A stretch of DNA of 5,645 nucleotides from Pseudomonadota bacterium. Its GTDB lineage: Bacteria; Pseudomonadota; Alphaproteobacteria; Acetobacterales; Acetobacteraceae. Below the pieces are notes generated by a model. That model had not been told where the DNA came from. It saw only the letters and a list, made by a program, of their open reading frames with translations, and did not search any database. Location of the stretch: NCBI GenBank assembly GCA_021841985.1, contig JAKCCP010000011.1, forward strand, positions 1-5,645. The letters are read 5' to 3'. Positions within the stretch are counted from its first letter, which is position 1. Every line of letters begins with the position of its first letter. Shown in pieces: positions 1 to 5,645 of the stretch. The position numbers were made by a program, and so were the translations under genes.

Positions 1-112
1 CGGGCTCGGCGCGCTCGGGGACGGGCTCCATACCCTCGGCGAATATATCGAGATCGACAGTTTGGCCGCACGCGGGAAATTGATGGCCGGGCTGCTCGCG
101 ACCCTCTGCTGA
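1..112 (+). CDS. M20-family metallopeptidase, C-terminal end only (partial)
   Basis: This is the 3' end of a gene that begins before the window. Reading frame 2 is open from position 2 and gives 36 residues ending LLATLC, with a TGA stop at 110-112. The visible text includes GLGALGDGLHTLGEYIEID followed by SLAARGKLMAGLLATL. The pattern of a G-D-G-x-H motif, then an E-Y-x-(E/D)-I-x-S segment and a closing helix resembles the C-terminus of M20 metallopeptidases of the glutamate carboxypeptidase type. There the His is a late zinc or active-site residue and the last helix packs on the catalytic domain. Those enzymes hydrolyse C-terminal amino acids from peptides or acylated amino acids; the substrate cannot be told from this fragment. 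The family call is from memory on a short piece, so a related aminoacylase or deacetylase is possible. The next plus-strand gene starts 82 bases downstream, so the two could share a transcript. Confidence 0.6.
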   Translation, partial: GLGALGDGLHTLGEYIEIDSLAARGKLMAGLLATLC

Positions 113-117
113 GTCTT

Positions 118-139
118 GGGTCACTGGGTCACTGGGTCT
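118..139. repeat. 8-bp direct tandem repeat (GGGTCACT, about 2.6 copies)
   Basis: Two perfect adjacent copies of GGGTCACT lie at 118-125 and 126-133, followed by a partial copy GGGTCT at 134-139. The repeat lies in the non-coding gap just after the stop of the partial peptidase gene and about 56 bases before the next start codon. The unit is not palindromic. It could be replication slippage or a direct-repeat protein binding site; nothing in the sequence decides which. Confidence 0.6.
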
Positions 140-194
140 CGGCGCGCGGCGATCGTTTCGTATTTTTTCACCATTGCCGGGCATTCTGGCGCGC
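140..194 (+). promoter_or_regulatory. AT-rich patch upstream of the unknown-gene pair; possible weak promoter
   Basis: The short TATTTTTT stretch at 161-168 stands out in otherwise G+C-rich DNA and could act as a -10 element (TATTTT, 161-166). No good -35 hexamer sits 16-18 bases upstream. I also looked at this as a terminator for the upstream gene: there is a T run, but no convincing stem before it. No clear Shine-Dalgarno sequence precedes either possible start (TTG at 174 or ATG at 195). It is listed mainly to state what the gap holds. Confidence 0.2.
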
Positions 195-1310
195 ATGCCC
201 AGCCCGCCGCCAGAACTCCTCGTTTCCTATCGGCCAGCGAATTTCCAGGAACGCGGCCTCGCCGTGCCGTTCACCGCGCCGGCGCTCGCCGGGGCGCGGG
301 TGCGCCTCGGCGGGCGGGAGGCCGGCGGATTCGAGGTCATCCTTCCCAACCCCTCCGGCAGCCGCGGCGTTTACATCATGCCCTGGGCGGCGGCGCGGGA
401 CACGTTCCGGCCGAGCGTGCATGACCATCTGCTCGCGACCGCGCTCGGCGCGATGGCGGATTTCACCCCCGCCTCGCTTCGTCGCGCGGCGCATGCCGTC
501 GCCGCTGGCGGGGCGGCGGGGCGGGTCGCGCGGCGGGCGGCGGAAGCGGCGATGGCGGCCGAGCGCAAGCACGTGCTGCAAACCCATTTCCATCTCCTGC
601 TCGGCTTGATCCGTGCGACCGAGCCGCCCGGTGCCCATCCCCTGCCCCCGGAACGGGAGGAGCAGGCAAAGCTCGAGCGCCGTGCCGGCGCCGCCGTCCT
701 CCACCTCGCGCGGACGCTCGCCACCACCACCGCAACCATCGCCGGCTGGATCGAAGCCCTTGCCACCCTGTTCGCGCCGGTCGGTGTCGGCCCCTCGGCA
801 CAGGAGGCGTTTCTGCCCCGCCTGCTCGCCGCGTTGACCCGGTTCAGCAAGGATGTCGAGGATCGCGGCCGGACTGGCGGCGAGGCGTTCACGCCGGCAC
901 GCCTCCTCGCGCGTCACGCCGCGACCACCGCGACCTTCACCCGCGCCGCCTTGGCCGCCGCGGCCGCGCTTCTTGCCGATCCCTTCGCGCTGGCCCGGAT
1001 GTGGCAAACCGACCGCGCCGCCGTCGCCGCCGCCGTCGTCCGCACCGATTGGCTGCTCGATGGCTGGGCACAGGTTCTGGTGCTCTGGCAGAACGCCGCC
1101 GGCGGCGAGCAAACCGTGCTCGACGAAATCCTCCGCATCGTGCCGCATCTGCCGACCGATGTCCTCGGCGATCAGACGAGCGAGGATGAAACCCTGCCCT
1201 TGGCGCCCCGCCGCAAGGCCGCCGCGTTTCGCCCGATGACCTGTGCTGGCGGGATCCTGGCGCGGAACGAGGCGCTCCGTGCCCTGTCGCTCGGTACGCT
1301 GGCGGCATGA
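195..1310 (+). CDS. Conserved-looking protein of unknown function, first gene of a coupled pair
   Basis: I do not recognise a characterised family. From the ATG at 195 the product is 371 residues; a TTG at 174 would add seven (MPGILAR), but ATG followed by PSPPPELLVSYRP seems the better start. Neither has a clear ribosome binding site. Residues about 14-64 look like a compact beta-containing domain with RGLAVPFTAPALAGARVR and GFEVILPNPSGSRGVYIMPW. The rest is mostly alpha-helical and Ala/Leu/Arg-rich, with charged segments near 150-165 and a Trp-rich helix near 284-298 (DWLLDGWAQVLVLWQ). I see no signal peptide, clear membrane segment, nucleotide-binding loop or metal-binding motif, so the protein is probably cytosolic. 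Its stop overlaps the next gene's start (ATGA, 1307-1310), implying co-translation and related jobs. A long minus-strand frame over the same DNA has the Gly/Arg-rich makeup of a high-G+C shadow. That this is a real gene is likely; its function is unknown. Confidence 0.75.
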   Translation: MPSPPPELLVSYRPANFQERGLAVPFTAPALAGARVRLGGREAGGFEVILPNPSGSRGVYIMPWAAARDTFRPSVHDHLLATALGAMADFTPASLRRAAHAVAAGGAAGRVARRAAEAAMAAERKHVLQTHFHLLLGLIRATEPPGAHPLPPEREEQAKLERRAGAAVLHLARTLATTTATIAGWIEALATLFAPVGVGPSAQEAFLPRLLAALTRFSKDVEDRGRTGGEAFTPARLLARHAATTATFTRAALAAAAALLADPFALARMWQTDRAAVAAAVVRTDWLLDGWAQVLVLWQNAAGGEQTVLDEILRIVPHLPTDVLGDQTSEDETLPLAPRRKAAAFRPMTCAGGILARNEALRALSLGTLAA

Positions 1311-2560
1311 GCGGCGGCGTCTCGACCATCGGGCCGGCCGAGATCAAGGCGCTGCGCCGCCTGCTCGTCGATGCCCGCGCCGATCAGATCACCCGCGTCG
1401 TCGCGATGATCGATTCCCTGCCCGAGCGCGGCGAGGCCGATGATCTGCTCACCCCGTTCCGCGCCCGCCTGGCCGAAATCAACCCGCCGCGTCCGCTCAA
1501 TTTCCCCCGCCTCCTGTTCATCCCGATCGATCCGCTCATCGTTCCCGGGCCACGCTGGCGGCGCGGGACGCTGGGCGTGCCGCGCACCGTGCTCACCCCG
1601 CTCGCGCGCCATGTCGGCCGCGCCCTCGCCGAGGACGCCACCGCCATCGAGGCGATGATCGCCGGGCGCAGCGTCGCCGACCGGGCGGTGATCCATGCCG
1701 CCGGCGCCAAGCTCTGGCCGGCCGCGGCGCGCGTTCTGACCAGCGCCTCGCCGCCGCCGGACTGGCAGGACGCGACCGGCCTCCCGGTCAGCGACCATGC
1801 CGCCATCGCCGGCGCCATCGCGGTCCTCCTCGCCCAGGCCGTCCCGATCCAGAGACTGGTCGATGGGCTGAGCGGCGGTGAAGCGCCGGACGACGCCGAA
1901 ATGGCGCTCCGCGCCATCCTCGCCAGCGCCGCCGAGCGGGGCAGCCAAGCCCTCGCGGTGATGATCGCGCTCCTCATGAACCGCTTGCCCAGCTTTTCGC
2001 GCCTCCCCGAACTCGCCCGCGAAATCGCCGCCGCCCAGGACAAGGACGGGCGCATGGCCGCCGAACGCGCGACCGAGCATACCCTGGAGAGCCTGGCAAA
2101 CAGCCCCGCCATCGCGCTCGCCGCGAACGGCACCGGCGGCCTTGTCCATGCCGCCGAAACCATCGCTCATGCCACCACCTTGCTCACCGGACTTGCCGAG
2201 CAATCCGCGGCGCGCCCCGACCGGCAGCTCCTGATCGACGAATTGCGCCGCTCGATCGACCGCGCCTGTCGGGATTCCTTCTCTCTCCTGCTCGAACGCC
2301 ATCTGCTCGCCCCGCTCGCCAGCCTCGCCACCGTCGATGATGACACCATCACCGGGCTGGAAGCCGTCGCCCGTGATCTCCGCGCCTTCGAGCAGGCCAG
2401 CCGCCAAGCCGGCAGCGGCGAACTCTATGACCGCATCCTGCGTGACGCCGGCAAGCGCATCGCCGCGACCGCCCTGCCGCGGATCGACCGCATGCGGCTC
2501 GTCGAAATCCTCAATAATTCCGACACCGCGCTGGCCCTGCTCGGCGCCCGTCCGTCCTGA
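1307..2560 (+). CDS. Conserved-looking protein of unknown function, second gene of a coupled pair
   Basis: The 417-residue product matches no family I can name with a function. The ATG at 1307 overlaps the upstream stop in an ATGA, and no Shine-Dalgarno sequence is evident, so translation probably depends on re-initiation after the upstream gene. Residues about 11-60 are helical and charged. The most distinctive block is at 68-93: RLLFIPIDPLIVP, then GPRWRRGTLGVPR. Hydrophobic, proline-bearing and aromatic/basic residues there look like a conserved core. Residues 95-417 are predicted by eye to be almost all helices, including DRQLLIDELRRSIDRACRD (305-323) and a C-terminal RLVEILNNSDTALALLG (397-413). 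I see no signal peptide, membrane span, Walker motif, HTH I would trust, or catalytic triad. A helical scaffold or partner of the preceding protein is an inference only. It ends 59 bases before hisZ on the same strand, so read-through into hisZ is possible. Confidence 0.75.
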   Translation: MSGGVSTIGPAEIKALRRLLVDARADQITRVVAMIDSLPERGEADDLLTPFRARLAEINPPRPLNFPRLLFIPIDPLIVPGPRWRRGTLGVPRTVLTPLARHVGRALAEDATAIEAMIAGRSVADRAVIHAAGAKLWPAAARVLTSASPPPDWQDATGLPVSDHAAIAGAIAVLLAQAVPIQRLVDGLSGGEAPDDAEMALRAILASAAERGSQALAVMIALLMNRLPSFSRLPELAREIAAAQDKDGRMAAERATEHTLESLANSPAIALAANGTGGLVHAAETIAHATTLLTGLAEQSAARPDRQLLIDELRRSIDRACRDSFSLLLERHLLAPLASLATVDDDTITGLEAVARDLRAFEQASRQAGSGELYDRILRDAGKRIAATALPRIDRMRLVEILNNSDTALALLGARPS

Positions 2561-2582
2561 GCGGCGCATCGCGGGCATTACC

Positions 2583-2610
2583 TTGCTTTCGCCCCGGCCG
2601 GTGCTATAGC
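2583..2610 (+). promoter_or_regulatory. Candidate sigma-70 type promoter of hisZ-purA (leaderless or nearly so)
   Basis: A TTGCTT hexamer at 2583-2588 and a TATAGC hexamer at 2605-2610 are separated by 16 bases, close to the usual spacing for a housekeeping promoter. A start site about 7 bases after the -10 would fall near 2617-2618, only two or three bases before the hisZ ATG at 2620. There is no Shine-Dalgarno sequence in front of that ATG, which fits leaderless translation. The -35 is only a moderate match, so the element needs experimental support. Confidence 0.45.
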
Positions 2611-2619
2611 CCAGCACCG
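2599..2619. promoter_or_regulatory. Nested palindrome over the hisZ -10 and up to its start codon (possible operator or hairpin)
   Basis: CGGTGCT at 2599-2605 and AGCACCG at 2613-2619 form a perfect 7-bp inverted repeat around a 7-base centre. Inside it, GCTATAGC (2603-2610) is itself a perfect 8-bp palindrome holding the candidate -10. The right arm ends on the base before the hisZ ATG. On DNA this is a plausible operator for a dimeric repressor. In read-through RNA from the upstream genes it would form a stem-loop abutting the start codon. There is no T tract, so it is a poor classical terminator. Confidence 0.4.
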
Positions 2620-3780
2620 ATGACCGACGATCCCCCCCCGAACCCCGCTTTGCTGCCGGCGGGTTTGCGCGACGTGCTGCCGCCCGAGGCCGAAACCGAA
2701 GCCGCGGCGGTCGAGGCGTTGATGACGGTGTTCGCCGCGCACGGCTATCAGCGCGTCAAACCGCCGCTTCTCGAATTCGAGGACAGCCTGCTCGCCGGCA
2801 CCGGCGGCGCGGTCGCCGACCAGACCTTCCGGCTGATGGACCCGGCGAGCCACCGGATGATGGCGCTGCGTTCGGATACCACGCCGCAGATCGCCCGCAT
2901 CGCGACCACGCGGCTCGCCGATGCGCCCCGCCCGCTCCGCCTCTCCTATGCCGGCCAATGTCTCCGCGTGCGGGCAACCCAACTCGCGCCCGAGCGCCAG
3001 ATCGCCCAGGCCGGCATCGAGCTGATCGGCGCCGACAGTCCGGCCGCCGATGCCGAGCTGGTTCTGGTCGCCGCCGAGGCGCTGGCGGCGCTCGGTCTCC
3101 GCCGGGTCAGCGTCGATCTCACCGCGCCGCCGCTGATCCCGGCCCTGCTCGATGACGCTGGCCTCGCCGCGCCGGCGCGGAGCGCGCTCGCCCGCGCGCT
3201 CGACCGCAAGGATGCCGCTGCCGTCCAGGCGCTGGCCGGGAAGCTGGCGCCGACGCTGATCGATCTCCTGCTCGCCGCCGGCGCCGCGGAGCGTGCGCTC
3301 CAAGCCCTCCGTGCCGCCGCCCTGCCCGGGCCGGCGCGCGCCCAGGCGCTTCGGCTCGAGGAAACCGTGGCCGCGATCGCTGCGCGGGCGCCGGGGCTCG
3401 GCCTCGCCGGCCTCACCGTCACCGTCGATCCGGTCGAATTCCGCGGCTATCGCTATCACACCGGCCTCTGCATGACGGTCTACGCCCCCGGCCGCAACGA
3501 GGAACTCGGCCGCGGCGGGCGCTATCTCTGCGGGGAAGAACCCGCCGCCGGCCTTACCTTGCACCCGGACGCGGTGCTGCGCGCGGCGCCGCGGCGCACA
3601 CCAAGGCGGCGCATCTACCTGCCGCCGAACGCCGATCCCGAGCGCGCGCGGGCGCTCCGCGCCGAGGGCTATGCGACCGTCGCGGCGCTGACGGCGGCCG
3701 AACCGATCGCCGAGGCGCGCCGCCTCGGCTGCGCCCTGGTGCTGCTCGCCGACGGCGTGCGGCCGGTTTCTGGAGAGTGA
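2620..3780 (+). CDS. hisZ: ATP phosphoribosyltransferase regulatory subunit HisZ
   Basis: HisZ is a catalytically dead relative of histidyl-tRNA synthetase. It binds short-form HisG to make the active, histidine-sensitive ATP phosphoribosyltransferase, the cytosolic first step of histidine synthesis (ATP plus PRPP). At 386 residues the length fits the family. Visible class II synthetase-like landmarks are [13 protein letters not shown] (12-24), [11 protein letters not shown] (84-94), the motif-2-like region [19 protein letters not shown] then AGIELIGAD (109-139), RGYRYHTG (275-282; true HisRS usually has GLDYYTR here) and GRGGRYL (297-303) followed by [10 protein letters not shown]. The tail after about residue 325 is too short for a full HisRS anticodon-binding domain, which argues for HisZ over HisS. 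The ATG at 2620 is chosen because [14 protein letters not shown] follows at the expected distance. A run of eight C (2632-2639) lies in codons 5-7. purA follows 4 bases after the stop. No hisG is in the window, so a short-form hisG elsewhere is inferred. Confidence 0.95.
   Translation: MTDDPPPNPALLPAGLRDVLPPEAETEAAAVEALMTVFAAHGYQRVKPPLLEFEDSLLAGTGGAVADQTFRLMDPASHRMMALRSDTTPQIARIATTRLADAPRPLRLSYAGQCLRVRATQLAPERQIAQAGIELIGADSPAADAELVLVAAEALAALGLRRVSVDLTAPPLIPALLDDAGLAAPARSALARALDRKDAAAVQALAGKLAPTLIDLLLAAGAAERALQALRAAALPGPARAQALRLEETVAAIAARAPGLGLAGLTVTVDPVEFRGYRYHTGLCMTVYAPGRNEELGRGGRYLCGEEPAAGLTLHPDAVLRAAPRRTPRRRIYLPPNADPERARALRAEGYATVAALTAAEPIAEARRLGCALVLLADGVRPVSGE
3772..3777 (+). promoter_or_regulatory. 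Ribosome binding site of purA, inside the hisZ 3' end
   Basis: GGAGAG at 3772-3777 is the clearest Shine-Dalgarno sequence in the window, 7 bases before the purA ATG at 3785. It lies in the last codons of hisZ, immediately before its TGA (3778-3780), so purA can be translated from the same message. It also fixes the purA start. Confidence 0.8.
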
Positions 3781-3784
3781 GACG

Positions 3785-5074
3785 ATGGCCAATGTCGCGG
3801 TGATCGGGGCGCAATGGGGCGACGAGGGCAAGGGCAAGGTGGTCGATTGGCTGGCCAGCCGCGCCGATATCGTGGTCCGCTTCCAGGGCGGGCACAATGC
3901 CGGGCATACGCTGGTGGTCGGCGGAGAGACCTACAAGCTCTCGCTGCTACCGAGCGGCGTCGTGCGCGGCAAGCTCGGCATCATCGGCAATGGCGTGGTG
4001 ATCGACCCCGAGGCGCTGCTCGACGAGATCGCCCGCGTCGAAGGGCAGGGGCTTGCCGTCGGGCCGGATAATCTCCGCGTCGCCGAAAACGCGCCCCTGA
4101 TCCTGCCGCTGCACGCCGCCCTCGACAAGGCGCGCGAGACGGCGCGAGGCGAACGCAAGATCGGCACCACCGGGCGCGGCATCGGCCCGGCTTACGAGGA
4201 CAAGGTGGCGCGGCGGGCGATCAGGGTCTGCGATCTCGCCGAGCCGGCGACGCTTTCGGCCAAGCTCGACGAATTGCTGCTGCACCACAACACCCTGCTC
4301 GCCGGGCTCGGCGCGCCGGTGTTCGACAAGGCCGCTCTGCTCGCGGCCCTTCTCGCGCTCGCGCCGCGCCTGCTTCCCTTCGCCGAGCCGGTCTGGGAGC
4401 GGCTCGATGAGGCGCGCCGCGCCGGGCGGCGGATTTTGTTCGAGGGCGCGCAGGCGGTGATGCTCGATGTCGATCACGGCACCTACCCCTTCGTCACCTC
4501 GTCCAACACCGTCGCGGCGACGGCGGCCTCCGGCGCCGGGGTCGGCCCCGGCGCGGTCGGGTTCGTGCTCGGCATCGCCAAAGCCTACTCGACCCGCGTC
4601 GGCGCCGGCCCGTTCCCGACCGAGCTTGTGGACGCGACCGGGCAGATGCTCGGCGATCGCGGCCGCGAATTCGGCACCGTCACCGGGCGGCGGCGGCGCT
4701 GCGGCTGGTTTGACGCCGCCCTCGTGCGTCAGGCGGTCAAGGTCGGCGGCATCCATGGCCTCGCGCTCACCAAGCTCGACGTGCTCGATGGCTTGCCGGA
4801 ACTGCGCATCAATACCGGCTATCGGATCGGTGACGAAATTTTTTCCCGGCTGCCCGCCGCCCCTGGCGCGCAAGCCGCGGCAGAGCCGATCTTCGAGACC
4901 ATCGAAGGCTGGTCGGGCTCGACCCGCGGCGCCCGCTCCTGGGCGGATCTGCCGGCGCAGGCGGTGAAATACGTCCGCCGCATCGAGGAACTGGTGGAGG
5001 CGCCGGTGACGCTGCTCTCGACCAGCCCGGAGCGCGACGACACCATCCTGGTGCGCGACCCGTTCGAGGGGTGA
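3785..5074 (+). CDS. purA: Adenylosuccinate synthetase
   Basis: PurA is a cytosolic, normally dimeric GTPase-type enzyme that joins IMP and aspartate using GTP to give adenylosuccinate, the committed step to AMP. The 429-residue product is full length for bacterial PurA. Diagnostic segments are [11 protein letters not shown] (11-21, phosphate loop with catalytic Asp13), GGHNAGHT (35-42, catalytic His41), [14 protein letters not shown] (127-140, IMP loop), [19 protein letters not shown] (219-237), SSNTVA (239-244), [12 protein letters not shown] (269-280), TTG-type loop read here as [13 protein letters not shown] (298-310), [10 protein letters not shown] (328-337, guanine-binding KLD) and a normal ending [17 protein letters not shown] (411-427). 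One small oddity is Ala at 224 where many homologues have Gly (GAQG). The start is set by homology and by GGAGAG 7 bases upstream. It lies 4 bases after hisZ, so the pair is probably one operon linking histidine and adenine nucleotide synthesis. I see no truncation or frameshift. Confidence 0.98.
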   Translation: MANVAVIGAQWGDEGKGKVVDWLASRADIVVRFQGGHNAGHTLVVGGETYKLSLLPSGVVRGKLGIIGNGVVIDPEALLDEIARVEGQGLAVGPDNLRVAENAPLILPLHAALDKARETARGERKIGTTGRGIGPAYEDKVARRAIRVCDLAEPATLSAKLDELLLHHNTLLAGLGAPVFDKAALLAALLALAPRLLPFAEPVWERLDEARRAGRRILFEGAQAVMLDVDHGTYPFVTSSNTVAATAASGAGVGPGAVGFVLGIAKAYSTRVGAGPFPTELVDATGQMLGDRGREFGTVTGRRRRCGWFDAALVRQAVKVGGIHGLALTKLDVLDGLPELRINTGYRIGDEIFSRLPAAPGAQAAAEPIFETIEGWSGSTRGARSWADLPAQAVKYVRRIEELVEAPVTLLSTSPERDDTILVRDPFEG

Positions 5075-5094
5075 GGGGCGCTATTCGCGCCCTC
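5073..5094. terminator. Hairpin at the convergent purA / metallopeptidase stops (possible bidirectional terminator)
   Basis: GGGCGC (5076-5081) and GCGCCC (5087-5092) form a perfect 6-bp stem with a TATTC loop; two more pairs (GA/TC, outermost) form if one G (5075) bulges. The stem spans the 6-base gap and runs into the last codons of the minus-strand gene, so both transcripts would carry it. There is no T run on either side, so it may only slow polymerase or protect the 3' ends. Confidence 0.35.
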
Positions 5095-5539
5095 CCGTCT
5101 CGGCCTCGTCCATCTCCGCTTCCAGGGCCGCGATCTCGGCGTCGCTGAAGCCGAAATGATGGGCGATCTCATGCACCACGACATTGCGCACGAGAGCGGC
5201 GAGATCGACCTCGGTCTCGATCCATTCGAGCAGGATCGGCAAGCGGTAGAGCAGGATGGTGTCGGGCGGACGGGCGAGATCATCGACGCTTTTTTGGCCG
5301 AGCGGCGTGCCGCGATAGAGCCCGGTCAGATCCCAGCCCGCCTCCAGCTCCATCTCGCGGAGCGTGGCCTCGTCGGGCATGTCCTCGACCATGATCGCAA
5401 CGCCGTCGAGATGGCGGGAAAGCCGCGGCGGAATGGCGGCCAAGGCCTGTTCGGCGAAGGCGACGATGACGTCCTCGCCTGGGGGAAAGAGAGGCGTGGG
5501 AAAAAGAGGCGTGGGAAAAAGAGGGGTGGGCGCGGCCAT
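5081..5539 (-). CDS. Small zincin-like metallopeptidase family protein (HExxH type)
   Basis: This 152-residue protein fits the small zincin-like metallopeptidase family seen widely in Alphaproteobacteria (minimal, about 120-150 residues; role not well established). The zinc motif HEIAHHFGFSD lies at residues 123-133: His123 and His127 are expected ligands and Glu124 the catalytic base. Other family-like segments are VEDMPDE (51-57), LTGLYRGTPLGQKSV (71-85) and PDTILLYRLPILLEW (92-106). There is no signal peptide or membrane span, so it is probably cytosolic. Residues 4-18 are PTPLF three times, encoded by a 15-bp tandem repeat; this tail lies before the first conserved helix (about 22-36) and is unusual. 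The ATG at 5539 is the only standard start before the conserved part; the next, a TTG at residue 33, would remove the first helix. The frame stays open without a start to the window edge. No Shine-Dalgarno sequence is obvious. It is convergent with purA, so a functional link is not implied. Confidence 0.88.
   Translation of the reverse strand: MAAPTPLFPTPLFPTPLFPPGEDVIVAFAEQALAAIPPRLSRHLDGVAIMVEDMPDEATLREMELEAGWDLTGLYRGTPLGQKSVDDLARPPDTILLYRLPILLEWIETEVDLAALVRNVVVHEIAHHFGFSDAEIAALEAEMDEAETGGRE
5486..5530 (-). repeat. 15-bp tandem repeat, three copies, coding for PTPLF repeats
   Basis: On the plus strand the units are AAAGAGAGGCGTGGG (5486-5500), AAAAAGAGGCGTGGG (5501-5515) and AAAAAGAGGGGTGGG (5516-5530); neighbours differ by one base each. 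The unit length is a multiple of three, so copy-number change keeps the metallopeptidase frame and only lengthens or shortens its N-terminal PTPLF tail. All three units are purine-only on this strand apart from a C and T, giving strong strand asymmetry. Confidence 0.85.
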
Positions 5540-5617
5540 GGCGCCATCGGGCCAGAGCCGCCGAGCGCCGTCAAGGGGAGCGGCCAGCGGAAGGGAGTAG
5601 GAAGAATTTGGGAAGAG
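5540..5617 (-). promoter_or_regulatory. Upstream region of the metallopeptidase gene; weak promoter candidate
   Basis: The gap upstream of the minus-strand gene should hold its promoter. Reading the minus strand, TTGACG (5574-5569) is a good -35 match, but 17 bases downstream the sequence is CCCGAT, a poor -10. A purine-rich tract (plus strand 5590-5617) lies further upstream. Nothing else is recognisable, and the true promoter may be elsewhere or beyond the window. Confidence 0.2.
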
Positions 5618-5634
5618 CCAGGGTGCCGCCCTGG
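5618..5634. repeat. CCAGGG/CCCTGG hairpin, possible dispersed intergenic repeat
   Basis: CCAGGG (5618-5623) and CCCTGG (5629-5634) are a perfect 6-bp inverted repeat around a TGCCG loop, followed at once by a second small inverted repeat CCC-GCT-GGG (5636-5644). GTCCAGGG...CCCTGG hairpins are, from memory, common between genes in Acetobacteraceae and relatives, where they behave like REP elements or terminators. The element is cut by the window edge, so its full length is unknown. Confidence 0.45.
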
Positions 5635-5645
5635 ACCCGCTGGGG

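Noticed and set aside
141..168. Possible rho-independent terminator of the partial peptidase gene (GC-rich stretch then T6)
   Set aside because: No stem of useful length can be formed immediately before the T run; the G+C-rich part does not pair well with itself.
1011..1045. GCC-rich trinucleotide run in the first unknown gene
   Set aside because: It encodes an Ala/Val helix with mixed synonymous codons and is expected from composition; it is not a clean microsatellite.
168..1148. Minus-strand open frame (326 codons) opposite the first unknown gene
   Set aside because: Gly/Arg-rich shadow composition and no start signal. The plus frame is longer and is coupled to the next gene.
1172..2617. 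Long minus-strand open frame (481 codons) opposite the second unknown gene
   Set aside because: Gly/Arg/Asp-rich composition without recognisable motifs, typical of the antisense of a G+C-rich gene. The plus-strand frame has natural composition and an ATGA link to its neighbour.
2620..3780. Histidyl-tRNA synthetase (hisS) as an alternative identity for hisZ
   Set aside because: RGYRYHTG replaces the HisRS GLDYYTR-type motif and the C-terminal anticodon-binding domain is missing. The adjacency to purA also fits hisZ.
2578..3897. Long minus-strand open frame (439 codons) opposite hisZ and the start of purA
   Set aside because: It spans two clearly identified plus-strand genes and their junction; it is a shadow of the G+C bias.
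3947..4873. Minus-strand open frame (308 codons) inside purA
   Set aside because: It lies wholly antisense to an unmistakable purA and shows no family-like segments.

Overview
This is a very G+C-rich stretch of bacterial chromosome whose codons mostly end in G or C. Three things point to an alphaproteobacterium: the codon style, a hisZ gene placed directly upstream of purA, and a small HEIAHHFG zincin of the type common in this class. Protein wording (for example [14 protein letters not shown] in HisZ) and a CCAGGG/CCCTGG intergenic hairpin make me favour Rhodospirillales, perhaps Acetobacteraceae. That is a judgement from memory, not a search. The arrangement looks like ordinary core chromosome; I see no transposase, integrase, tRNA, rRNA, CRISPR array or phage gene.

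Layout, left to right. Positions 1-112 hold the 3' end of a plus-strand gene that looks like an M20-family metallopeptidase. An 82-base gap follows, with a short 8-bp tandem repeat and an AT-rich patch. Two plus-strand genes of unknown function come next (195-1310 and 1307-2560); they overlap by an ATGA and look translationally coupled. A 59-base gap carries a promoter-like sequence and a nested palindrome ending at the next start codon. Then hisZ (2620-3780) and purA (3785-5074) lie 4 bases apart as an apparent operon. A zincin-like metallopeptidase gene (5081-5539) runs on the minus strand, convergent with purA, with only 6 bases between the two stop codons. The last 106 bases are upstream of that gene and hold a hairpin that may be a dispersed repeat.

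HisZ is the regulatory, histidyl-tRNA-synthetase-like subunit of ATP phosphoribosyltransferase, which uses ATP in the first step of histidine synthesis. PurA makes adenylosuccinate from IMP on the way to AMP and so to ATP. The histidine pathway returns AICAR to purine synthesis, so joint expression of the pair makes metabolic sense. The presence of hisZ predicts a short-form hisG elsewhere in the genome.

The least explained content is the coupled pair of unknown genes. The most interesting non-coding signal is the palindrome around the likely hisZ -10 element, which suggests a leaderless transcript and a possible operator or start-codon-masking hairpin. I found no convincing evidence of a new defence, mobile or multi-gene system.
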